64,000 nt of DNA from Sulfurimonas gotlandica GD1. Lineage in GTDB: Bacteria > Campylobacterota > Campylobacteria > Campylobacterales > Sulfurimonadaceae. Positions 52,973-61,476 of this stretch are shown in pieces. The DNA lies in assembly GCF_000242915.1 (NCBI RefSeq), contig NZ_AFRZ01000001.1, positions 682,001 to 746,000 of the forward strand. Direction: 5' to 3'. Position 1 is the stretch's first letter; the number at the start of each line of letters is the position of its first letter. Below the pieces are notes generated by a model, which worked only from the letters and a program-made list of their open reading frames with translations, was not told the origin of the DNA and ran no database searches. Made by a program: the position numbers and the translations under genes.

Positions 52973-53374
52973 ATGATTAATTATACAGATGAACTTAGAC
53001 GTCATAATTTAAAAGCAACACCACAAAGATTAGCAATCAGTAATGCGCTGCACTCTTGTGGACATATCAACATAGATACTCTATATGAATTGATGCTGAA
53101 AAAATTCGCTTCTATTTCATTGGCAACCATATACAAAAACGTTCATTTAATGCTTGAGAACTCTTATATACAAGAAGTTAAAATTCCACAGAGCAAGACA
53201 GTTTATGAACTTACAAAAACTTACCACTCTCACCTTGTATGTACCAAATGTGGAGAAGTTGAGGACATTAAACTCAATATGAAGCCTATTCTAAGCGAAG
53301 TAAATTCTAATAGTAGTTTTGAGATATCTAAAACAGATGTTGTTCTATCTGGAACATGTAAAAACTGCCAATAA
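52973..53374 (+). CDS. perR: Fur-family regulator, PerR-like
   Basis: The 133-residue dimeric metalloregulator has a winged helix (about 5-80, with NLKATPQRLAISNAL and SLATIYKNVHLM) and a C-terminal dimer domain with HSHLVCTKCGE and a final CKNC, the two CXXC motifs of a structural zinc site. The position beside the peroxide-reducing desulforubrerythrin supports PerR over Fur, but sequence alone does not settle this. I start at ATG 52973; a TATAAT at 52961-52966 ends six bases before it, so the transcript is probably leaderless. Confidence 0.85.
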   Translation: MINYTDELRRHNLKATPQRLAISNALHSCGHINIDTLYELMLKKFASISLATIYKNVHLMLENSYIQEVKIPQSKTVYELTKTYHSHLVCTKCGEVEDIKLNMKPILSEVNSNSSFEISKTDVVLSGTCKNCQ

Positions 53375-53462
53375 ATTTTTCTTCTAATTTGTATTACTTT
53401 TAACAACTCCTCAGCACTACTATTATATAATTCCATTATCAATTTTTCCAAGAAGGAATCCC

Positions 53463-54389
53463 ATGCGTGGTTATAAAATTTTTGCTGGTTCTGCAAGTAT
53501 AGAATTCGCAAAAGAAATTTGTAAAATTTTAGATGTTCCATTAGCTAATGCTGATACAAAAAGATTTAGTGATGGTGAGATATCAGTTCAGATAGCTGAA
53601 AGTGTTCGTGGTCGCGATGTGTTTATAGTACAAAGTACTGGTGCTCCGTCAAACGACAACCTAATGGAACTACTTATTATGACAGACGCTCTTCGCCGTT
53701 CATCTGCTCAAAGTATTACTGCTGTCGTTCCTTACTACGGATATGCAAGACAAGACAGAAAAGCTGCTCCTCGTGTTCCAATTACTGCAAGACTTGTTGC
53801 AGATATGTATGAGACTGCCGGCATAAACAGAGTTGTAACAATCGACCTTCATGCAGGTCAAATCCAAGGGTTTTTCAATATTCCTGTTGATAATCTTTAT
53901 GGTTCTATTACATTTGAGACTTATATCAAAAGTAAAAACCTTAAAAACCCTATCATCGCTTCTCCTGATATTGGTGGTGTTGCCCGCGCTCGTTACTTTG
54001 CAAAACGTATGGGTCTTGAGATGGTTATCGTTGATAAACGTCGTGAAAAAGCAAATGAGAGTGAAGTTATGAATATCATCGGTGATGTTAAAGGTTATGA
54101 TGTAATCATGATTGATGACATGGTAGATACTGCAGGAACTATGGTTAAAGCTGCTACTGCACTTAAAAACAACGGCGCAACTTCTGTTATGGCTTGTGCT
54201 ACTCATGCCGTACTTAGCGGAAAGGCTTATGACAATCTAGACCATGGTGAACTTGATGAACTAATAGTTACAAATACTTTAGAATCAGCGCCACATAAAA
54301 AAATAAAAGTATTAACAGTTGCTCCTCTTTTTGCAGAAGTAATTCGTCGTGTTTATCACAACGAAAGCGTTAATGGTCTTTTTGAATAA
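53463..54389 (+). CDS. prs: Ribose-phosphate pyrophosphokinase
   Basis: Prs makes PRPP from ribose 5-phosphate and ATP for nucleotide, histidine and tryptophan synthesis. The 308-residue protein has two phosphoribosyltransferase-type domains with the motifs YYGYARQDRK, IDLHAGQIQGFF and the PRPP loop VIMIDDMVDTAGT. GAAGGA precedes the ATG. It lies 14 bp before lepA on the same strand. Confidence 0.97.
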   Translation: MRGYKIFAGSASIEFAKEICKILDVPLANADTKRFSDGEISVQIAESVRGRDVFIVQSTGAPSNDNLMELLIMTDALRRSSAQSITAVVPYYGYARQDRKAAPRVPITARLVADMYETAGINRVVTIDLHAGQIQGFFNIPVDNLYGSITFETYIKSKNLKNPIIASPDIGGVARARYFAKRMGLEMVIVDKRREKANESEVMNIIGDVKGYDVIMIDDMVDTAGTMVKAATALKNNGATSVMACATHAVLSGKAYDNLDHGELDELIVTNTLESAPHKKIKVLTVAPLFAEVIRRVYHNESVNGLFE

Positions 54390-54403
54390 TCAGAGGTAAA
54401 TAA

Positions 54404-56194
54404 TTGAAAAACATTAGAAACTTTTCTATCATCGCTCATATCGACCACGGTAAGAGCACATTAGCAGACCGTATTATTCAAGAGTGTGGTTCAGTTACTG
54501 AAAGAGAACTAAAAACTCAGATGATGGATACTATGGATATTGAGCAAGAGCGTGGTATTACCATCAAAGCTCAAAGTGTTAGACTTGATTATGTAAAAGA
54601 TGGCGAGCACTATATTCTAAATCTTATAGACACTCCGGGACACGTTGATTTTTCTTACGAAGTTAGTAAGTCGCTTGCCTCTAGTGATGGTGCTTTACTT
54701 ATAGTAGATGCTGCTCAAGGCGTTGAAGCTCAGACTATCGCAAATGTTTATCTGGCAATGGAAAACAATTTAGAGCTTATCCCAGTAATAAATAAAATTG
54801 ATTTACCTGCAGCAGACCCAATAAAAGTTGCTGAAGAGATTGAAACAAGTATTGGAATAGATGCTACAGATGCTTGTTTAGTTTCTGCAAAAACTGGAGT
54901 TGGAATTCGTGCATTAATTGATGCAATTGTTGACAGAGTCCCTTCTCCTGTTGGAGACCCTAGTGCAACTACAAAAGCTATCATTTATGACTCCTGGTTT
55001 GATCAATATCTTGGTGCACTAGCACTTGTTCGTGTTTTTGACGGTCAAGTTAAAAAAGGCCAGAATATTAAGCTTATGAGCAATGGCGAAGAGCATCATA
55101 TTCTTGATTTAATGTACCCTCACCCACTAAAACGCATCAAGACTAACACTATTGAATGTGGAGAAATTGGTATTGTTGTTCTTGGACTTAAAGAAGTTAG
55201 CGTTATTAATGTTGGTGACACAATTACAGATGCAAAAAATCCTACTGCAGAGCCTGTTGGAAGATATGAACCTGCTAAACCATTTGTATTTGCCGGTATA
55301 TATCCAATAGACACAGATGATTTTGAAGATTTACGCGATGCACTAAATAAACTTCGCCTTAATGACAGCTCTCTATCTTATGAGCCTGAAACTTCTTTAG
55401 CTCTTGGTTTTGGTTTTCGTGTTGGATTTTTAGGTATGCTTCATATGGAAGTCGTTAAAGAGAGACTTGAGCGTGAATTTAACCTTGACTTAATTGCTTC
55501 CGCACCATCTGTAATATATGAAGTTTATCTCAATAATGGTGAAAAAATTAATGTTCATAATCCTTCAGAGCTTCCAGAAGTAAACAAAATTGACAGAATT
55601 GAAGAACCATATGTAAAAGCAACAGTTATTACACCAAGTATATATCTTGGTAATATCATAACTCTCTTAATTAGTAAACGCGGTACTCAAAGTAAGATGA
55701 CTTATCTTAATGAAGATAGAGTTATGCTTGAGTATGAAGTTCCAATGAATGAGATAGTTGTTGACTTTTACGACACCTTAAAGTCAATCTCTAAAGGTTA
55801 CGCTTCATTTGATTACGAACCTTTAGATTTTAGAGTTGGGGACCTTGTTAAACTTGATATCAAAGTAGCTGGGGAAGCTGTAGATGCACTAAGTATAGTT
55901 GTTCCTCGTAATCAAGCTCTATCTCGTGGCCGCATCTTAGTTAAGAATATGAAAGAGATTATCCCTCGTCAACTTTTTGAAGTAGCTGTTCAAGCATCTT
56001 TGGGTTCTCAGATTATCGCTAGAGAAACAGTGAAATCTATGGGTAAAAATGTTACTGCCAAATGTTACGGTGGAGATATAACTCGTAAGAGAAAACTACT
56101 CGAAAAGCAAAAAGCTGGTAAAAAACGTATGAAATCCATAGGAAAAGTGCAACTTCCTAGCGAAGCGTTTATGTCTGTTTTAAAGATGGACTAA
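54404..56194 (+). CDS. lepA: Elongation factor 4 (LepA)
   Basis: EF4 is a ribosome-bound GTPase linked to translation fidelity and ribosome biogenesis. The 596-residue protein has the P-loop [10 protein letters not shown] (residues 11-20), DTPGH and NKIDLP motifs in the G domain, followed by the LepA-specific C-terminal domain ending in [13 protein letters not shown]. The start is TTG at 54404, seven bases after AGAGG; the translated opening [15 protein letters not shown] is the usual one. It follows prs by 14 bp. Confidence 0.97.
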   Translation: MKNIRNFSIIAHIDHGKSTLADRIIQECGSVTERELKTQMMDTMDIEQERGITIKAQSVRLDYVKDGEHYILNLIDTPGHVDFSYEVSKSLASSDGALLIVDAAQGVEAQTIANVYLAMENNLELIPVINKIDLPAADPIKVAEEIETSIGIDATDACLVSAKTGVGIRALIDAIVDRVPSPVGDPSATTKAIIYDSWFDQYLGALALVRVFDGQVKKGQNIKLMSNGEEHHILDLMYPHPLKRIKTNTIECGEIGIVVLGLKEVSVINVGDTITDAKNPTAEPVGRYEPAKPFVFAGIYPIDTDDFEDLRDALNKLRLNDSSLSYEPETSLALGFGFRVGFLGMLHMEVVKERLEREFNLDLIASAPSVIYEVYLNNGEKINVHNPSELPEVNKIDRIEEPYVKATVITPSIYLGNIITLLISKRGTQSKMTYLNEDRVMLEYEVPMNEIVVDFYDTLKSISKGYASFDYEPLDFRVGDLVKLDIKVAGEAVDALSIVVPRNQALSRGRILVKNMKEIIPRQLFEVAVQASLGSQIIARETVKSMGKNVTAKCYGGDITRKRKLLEKQKAGKKRMKSIGKVQLPSEAFMSVLKMD

Positions 56195-56199
56195 ATTCT

Positions 56200-56775
56200 G
56201 TGAAATGCATGTTGTGTGAAAGTTTATCTTTTACACACATCTGCACTAACTGTCAAGAAACCTTTCTGCGCCCAAGCATCTACAAAAGAAAAATCCTAAA
56301 TAACATCGAAGTTATCTCTTTTTACAAATACAATGATATAAAAGACTTACTACATACAAAACACACGGATATTGGCTACTACATCTACTCAATCCTTGCG
56401 AATTACTCTTTAAAAGAGTTTGCAAAAAACTTTGAATATCCAGAGAGAGTTAGCTCTATAGCAATTGATGACAACATAAGAAATGGATACTCTCATACAG
56501 CCATATTAAATAAAGCTCTTAAAAGTAAAAACATTAAACCTGAGTTTAATAAACTAAGAGCAAAAAATCCTGTTTCATACTCTGGCAAAAGTAGAGAGTT
56601 TAGACTAATGAACCCTAGAAATTTCACATTTAAGCACAATACTGATAGAGATATAATACTTGTTGATGACATTATAACAACTGGTTCAACTCTCTCACAA
56701 GCCATTAATACTATATTGAAAAGCAATTCAAGCCCCTTATTCTGTCTAACATTAGCAGATGCAAGTATCAAATAG
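56200..56775 (+). CDS. ComF family phosphoribosyltransferase-like protein
   Basis: The 191-residue protein has an N-terminal zinc-ribbon-like cysteine pattern (Cys3, Cys6, Cys15, Cys18) and a C-terminal phosphoribosyltransferase fold with IILVDDIITTGSTL. This is the layout of ComFC, needed for DNA uptake in naturally competent bacteria. Start is GTG 56200, five bases after the lepA stop; ATG 56209 is an alternative that would lose the first cysteine. The coupling to lepA is probably a transcriptional convenience. Confidence 0.85.
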   Translation: MKCMLCESLSFTHICTNCQETFLRPSIYKRKILNNIEVISFYKYNDIKDLLHTKHTDIGYYIYSILANYSLKEFAKNFEYPERVSSIAIDDNIRNGYSHTAILNKALKSKNIKPEFNKLRAKNPVSYSGKSREFRLMNPRNFTFKHNTDRDIILVDDIITTGSTLSQAINTILKSNSSPLFCLTLADASIK

Positions 56776-56840
56776 CTAAGCACACTGTAAGGACACTTAA
56801 ACTAGAATGCAAAGTTAATATTAATTTAAGAAGTTGAAAA

Positions 56841-58697
56841 ATGAAAATAATATTTATCTTGTTCGTTTCTACACTCTTACTTTTTTCTAAAGATATAGCT
56901 CTAGACAACCTTCTAGCAGAATATGAAAACTCCGAATCACTATACCATCAAACTAAAGAAGAGAGTGCTGGTCATATCATCCTTTTTTCACGTGCCGATC
57001 TCGATAAGATGCAAGCTTATACACTTAATGATGTATTAAAAACACTCAGGATGTTTAACATTGAAGCGACAAGAACAGGAATGACAACTCTTGTAAAAAG
57101 CGGTAGCAATCAAGCAGCACTAAATCCTGTGAAAATATTTATAAACTCTCAGGAGTTAAACTCTGCAACTCTTGGAAATGCACTTACCCAATATGGCAAA
57201 ATGGGCCTTTATTTTATAGACCATATAGAAGTATATCAAGCAGGAAACTCTGTTATCTTTGGGAATGAGCCAGGTGGCATGACAATAAAGCTATACACCA
57301 AAGAACCAGCTCGTGAAAACAGTACATCTGTGCAGGCATCTGTTGATACAAGATCAAGTGTTAACCTTAGAGCGCTAGATGCTAAAGTATTTGGTGATTA
57401 TTCATATTTAGCTAATGTTGATGTTCGTAAAAATAACTACAAAACTTACAATACAAATGGTTATGACATGTCTCGTGATGGAGCTGGTGGTCAATTTTAC
57501 TTTAAATTCTCAAAAAAAGAGAGCTATGATATAGAGCTAGGAGCTTCAAAAGAAAAAGCTGACTCTTTTAGCGGTTTAGGGAATGCTCCTGTTGATGGAT
57601 TTATAGATACAAAAACTTTATATCTCCAAGCTACCAAACACTTTGGAAATGACTTAAATGTGATTTTAAGTATGTCTCATGAAAACCTGGATGTCCTAAA
57701 TAAAGATGCTGTTGGTATAACAATGGCAGACGGTGCTACCCCAAAAAAGTTTGAAACAAATATAGGAAGTAATGTTTATAGTGCAATAGTAGAAAAAAGA
57801 CTTGTTAATGGGGCAAATGATCTATTTTTAGGTGCAAATATCAAATATCAAAAGTTTAATGTGAACAAGTATAAATACGATGATGTAACTACTCCAAAAA
57901 TATGGGGTCCTACTGAACTCAACATTTATATGGCTTATCTAGAAAATCTATACAATATAAATGAGAACAATCTTATAGCTTTTAGTGCAAAACTAGATCA
58001 TTATAAAAATGACTTTTCCAAATCATCAACAGAAAATATATTGAGACTTGGATATGTGTCTATCATCAACAACAGTTTAACATTGAAACTATTTGCTATG
58101 AAAAGCTATGTGCACCCAACCTTTAGACAAACTACATTTTCACCCAATACAAATATAAACCCCGACTTAGATAGTATAAAAAACAGAACACTTACTGCAG
58201 AAATAATCTATAAAATGGACAATACTACTTTTACAATAAATGGTGGAGAAAGTACAGCAAAAGATTCAATAATCTATAACCCTGTGCTAAAACAATATGT
58301 CAACAAAAGTGGAACAACTACATTTCACAGAGGATTTTTCAGAGTAGATCATAAATTTGATGTAAATAATAAAATAACACTTGAGTATTTTAAGATGTTT
58401 CAAGATGTATATACTAGCTCGGGCGAAGGCGGACTTATTCAGCTTTTTAATAAAATTGGCAAGCTTGATATCTACAATGAACTTGTATACAGGTCAGATT
58501 ATAAATCATCTGATGGAATAAATATGCCTGCTGGATATGACTACTCTCTTGGTGTCATCTACCCGATCAATAAACAACTGGAATTGAAACTAAAGGGTGA
58601 GAATCTTTTAGATCAGGCTCACGAAGTTCCAATAAATGGAGTTGATGTCCCAGTAATGGAGCGACGCGGCTTGCTAACTATGGAGTACACTTTTTAA
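56841..58697 (+). CDS. TonB-dependent receptor-like outer-membrane protein
   Basis: The 618-residue protein has a signal peptide (about 1-17), a plug domain (about 40-155) with VLKTLRMFNIEATRTG and a barrel of about 22 predicted strands ending in MEYTF, the outer-membrane sorting residue. No clear TonB box could be assigned in the N-terminal KDIALDNLLAEY. The next gene begins at the base after its stop, and a GGDEF-EAL gene follows, so this receptor is more likely to signal than only to import. Ligand unknown. Confidence 0.83.
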   Translation: MKIIFILFVSTLLLFSKDIALDNLLAEYENSESLYHQTKEESAGHIILFSRADLDKMQAYTLNDVLKTLRMFNIEATRTGMTTLVKSGSNQAALNPVKIFINSQELNSATLGNALTQYGKMGLYFIDHIEVYQAGNSVIFGNEPGGMTIKLYTKEPARENSTSVQASVDTRSSVNLRALDAKVFGDYSYLANVDVRKNNYKTYNTNGYDMSRDGAGGQFYFKFSKKESYDIELGASKEKADSFSGLGNAPVDGFIDTKTLYLQATKHFGNDLNVILSMSHENLDVLNKDAVGITMADGATPKKFETNIGSNVYSAIVEKRLVNGANDLFLGANIKYQKFNVNKYKYDDVTTPKIWGPTELNIYMAYLENLYNINENNLIAFSAKLDHYKNDFSKSSTENILRLGYVSIINNSLTLKLFAMKSYVHPTFRQTTFSPNTNINPDLDSIKNRTLTAEIIYKMDNTTFTINGGESTAKDSIIYNPVLKQYVNKSGTTTFHRGFFRVDHKFDVNNKITLEYFKMFQDVYTSSGEGGLIQLFNKIGKLDIYNELVYRSDYKSSDGINMPAGYDYSLGVIYPINKQLELKLKGENLLDQAHEVPINGVDVPVMERRGLLTMEYTF

Positions 58698-59129
58698 ATG
58701 AAACTCTTTGCAACATTTATTTTTTTAGCATTTGTGTCATTTGCATCTGAGAGTTCAGATAATCTAAGAGTTCAAATATTAGAAAAAATAATCACTGAGA
58801 TTTCTGTAAATAAAGAGATAAAAGTATGGAGTGATAATAAGAATATACTAAACACTCTAAAAAGCCATAATATACTAAATACTACAGACAACTGTGAAGA
58901 CGCGTCAATCATTATCTTGCAAGAGCAAAACAACTTGCTAGAAGAGTGTTCTTCTAAAACTATTTTTGTACTTAACTATGAAATGCTCTCTGAGATTCCT
59001 AAAAGTTTTGGAGCTCTTTTTTGGAAAAAAGGCAGACCTAATATTGTAATACTAAAATCAAGGATAAAAGCTCAATCCATTCAAGTTTCAAATGACTTGA
59101 AGCCATATTTAGAGGAAAAAATATGGTAA
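58698..59129 (+). CDS. Periplasmic protein, possibly YfiR-like (DUF4154)
   Basis: The 143-residue protein has a signal peptide (MKLFATFIFLAFVSFA) and a small alpha-beta mature domain. The end (ALFWKKGRPNIVILKSRIKA) resembles the last strands of YfiR, the periplasmic inhibitor of the cyclase YfiN, but the match is weak and I infer it partly from context. Two cysteines (NCEDAS and EECSSK) could form a disulfide. It abuts the receptor gene and overlaps the GGDEF-EAL gene by seven bases, which suggests it relays a periplasmic signal. Confidence 0.6.
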   Translation: MKLFATFIFLAFVSFASESSDNLRVQILEKIITEISVNKEIKVWSDNKNILNTLKSHNILNTTDNCEDASIIILQEQNNLLEECSSKTIFVLNYEMLSEIPKSFGALFWKKGRPNIVILKSRIKAQSIQVSNDLKPYLEEKIW

Positions 59130-61033
59130 AGAAAAAAGAGCTCTTTCTATTTTTGCTTCTGTTACTTTTGGGACTGTTTTTCATATATATATACATCTAC
59201 ATTAAACAGGCCCAAGAAGACATATTTTTACGTATAGAGAGCAATAAAATAAATAATGTTTCTAATGTACTTAAAAATATAGAAGATGACATCATAAATA
59301 AAAACTCTATTAAAAACACGAATGATCTAATTGCTTTGCTATCTAATACAAGCACGAGAGAAAAGTATGAAGACAAAATATCTCTCTTTCTCACTCCAAG
59401 TGTAAAGTATATCTATCTGCTTTATAAAGATGAAGAAGATAGGTTTAGATTTTTACTAGATGCTTCAAAAGAGGATAAAGCAAATTTTTACCAAAAATTT
59501 GATGTTATGGACAAGGCATATATAAACTTATATAAAGAGTCTGAACCACAGACTATTAAACAACACGACATGGAAAATCTATACTTAACATACCTTTATC
59601 CTGTTAAAACTTCCGGTAAAGTTGTTGGCATACTTAGTGTAGATATCACAACAAATATTCAAAAAACCATTCTCAAACTAATCAAGCCGCTAGAGACTTT
59701 TTTTATAGTTTTAATAATCTTCATATTTCTACTTATGCTTATGACAATCATACAAATTTTTCACTACTTTATAACTAGAAAAAAAATCTTTACAGATCCT
59801 CTTACTCAGATATATAACAGGAACTATCTTCAAGAGATATCGCCTATGCTTAACTTGAACAACTACTCTATTGCTATGCTTGACCTAGACAAATTTAAAG
59901 TTGTAAATGATATTTATGGGCACAAAGCCGGTGACTTGATACTCTCACAAAGCAGTATGATTATTAAGAGTTCTATTAGAGATAATGACATCCTGATACG
60001 ATATGGAGGGGAAGAGTTTCTACTACTTATGCATAAGCGAAATCCTACAGACAGCTCTTCAGAGATTTGTGAACGTATCAGAGAAAATCTTAACGCACAC
60101 GTATTTACATACGAAAATCATAAAATAGTTATGCAGATATCTATTGGTGTGCATGAAAACCCAGCATCAGAAAAAAGTCTAAATGAAGCTATTAAAGTAG
60201 CCGATAAGATGCTCTATATTGCTAAAAAAGAGGGTAGAAACAGAGTTGTACATTTTAATGATAAAGCTCAAAGTATGATTCTATCAAGAACAAAAGATAT
60301 AAATTTTGTAAAAGCGGCCATAGAAGAAGATCGAGTAATATGTTTCTATCAACCTATATATAACCAACTTACAAATGAGATTCTGAAATATGAAGCTTTG
60401 GTAAGAATCAAAGATAAAGATAATAATATCATTGCCCCTGTATTTTTTCTTCCTGGACTAAAAGACACAAATATACACTACAAACTAACCCAAAGAATTC
60501 TCTCTATTGTATTTGAAAAGTTTAAAGATTCTGAGCATTGCGTTAGCATAAACATTAACTTCTCAGATCTCATAAATCAAGATATTGAAACAACGATTAC
60601 TGACACATTTATTACTAATCCAGACTTAGCATCCAGAGTGACATTTGAAATACTTGAGAGCGATGAGATAGAAAATATAACTCTTTTTAAAGAGAAGATA
60701 GCGCTACTGCATCTATTTAAGGCTAAAGTCTCCATAGATGATTTTGGAAGTGGCTATTCTAACTTCAAAACCATTTTAGACATAGAAGCTAACTATTTAA
60801 AGATTGACGGCGGTTTAGTAAAAAATATTGATATCAACGAAAAAGACTACAAAGTTGTAAAAAGTATCATACACTTTGCCAACGAAGCAAACATGGAAAC
60901 TGTTGCGGAGTTTGTTCACTCAAAAGAAGTTTATGATAAACTCGAAGAGTTAGGTGTTGACTATATGCAGGGCTATTATATTGCACAGCCAGCTCCTGAA
61001 CTTGTCAACTCATCTGAACTATTTAAAGGATAG
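59123..61033 (+). CDS. Membrane GGDEF-EAL c-di-GMP enzyme
   Basis: The 636-residue inner-membrane protein has two helices (about 7-28 and 190-215) around a periplasmic sensor of about 160 residues, then a GGDEF domain (about 225-385) and an EAL domain (about 392-630). Both active sites look intact: GGEEF at 295-299, with the substrate loop, and EAL at 424-426 with FEILES, DDFGSG and LKIDGG. It could make and break c-di-GMP, with the periplasmic partner or receptor choosing the direction. It overlaps the gene before by seven bases and ends two bases before the next. Confidence 0.92.
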   Translation: MVKKKELFLFLLLLLLGLFFIYIYIYIKQAQEDIFLRIESNKINNVSNVLKNIEDDIINKNSIKNTNDLIALLSNTSTREKYEDKISLFLTPSVKYIYLLYKDEEDRFRFLLDASKEDKANFYQKFDVMDKAYINLYKESEPQTIKQHDMENLYLTYLYPVKTSGKVVGILSVDITTNIQKTILKLIKPLETFFIVLIIFIFLLMLMTIIQIFHYFITRKKIFTDPLTQIYNRNYLQEISPMLNLNNYSIAMLDLDKFKVVNDIYGHKAGDLILSQSSMIIKSSIRDNDILIRYGGEEFLLLMHKRNPTDSSSEICERIRENLNAHVFTYENHKIVMQISIGVHENPASEKSLNEAIKVADKMLYIAKKEGRNRVVHFNDKAQSMILSRTKDINFVKAAIEEDRVICFYQPIYNQLTNEILKYEALVRIKDKDNNIIAPVFFLPGLKDTNIHYKLTQRILSIVFEKFKDSEHCVSININFSDLINQDIETTITDTFITNPDLASRVTFEILESDEIENITLFKEKIALLHLFKAKVSIDDFGSGYSNFKTILDIEANYLKIDGGLVKNIDINEKDYKVVKSIIHFANEANMETVAEFVHSKEVYDKLEELGVDYMQGYYIAQPAPELVNSSELFKG

Positions 61034-61035
61034 CC

Positions 61036-61476
61036 TTGAAGATTATATTTTTTATACTCTCCTTGTCTTTGCTCCTAAATGCTCAGATGCTCCAAGTCGG
61101 AGACAGGGTAAATCCTGTAAAACTAAAGTCTCAGCATGATAAAGAACATACCTTAGTTAAAGACGGCATCTGGATTATAACTTGGGACAAGGCTACAACT
61201 AGAGTAGCAAATCAGTATTTTGATGAGCATAAGATGCCAAAAAACATAAATCTCATTGTAGATACTTCTCAAATTCCAGCCGGAATATTTTCTCTATTTG
61301 TACGTCCTAGGATGGAGAGTTATCAGCACCCTATTCTACTCAGCTTCAATGAGAAGTATAATCTTACCCTGCCTTTTAAAGAAGAGATGCTAACTCTTCT
61401 TTATATCAAAAGTTCAAAAGTAAAAAAAATTGTATATATTAAAGATATTGAGGAATTAGAAAAAACCTTTAAGTAG
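61036..61476 (+). CDS. Periplasmic thioredoxin-fold-like protein without active-site cysteine
   Basis: The 146-residue protein begins at TTG 61036, six bases after AAAGGA. A signal peptide (about 1-16) is followed by VGDRVNPVKLKSQHDKEHTL and IWIITWDK, which resemble a peroxiredoxin or thioredoxin fold, but no cysteine is present where the redox site would be. A structural or sensory role is likely. It is the last gene of the receptor operon and overlaps the convergent AsmA-like gene by 21 bp. Confidence 0.6.
   Translation: MKIIFFILSLSLLLNAQMLQVGDRVNPVKLKSQHDKEHTLVKDGIWIITWDKATTRVANQYFDEHKMPKNINLIVDTSQIPAGIFSLFVRPRMESYQHPILLSFNEKYNLTLPFKEEMLTLLYIKSSKVKKIVYIKDIEELEKTFK

Noticed and set aside
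53700-54206. 168-codon minus-strand ORF inside prs
   Set aside because: Mirror frame of a strongly conserved gene, rich in Ser, Asn and Ile without domain features.
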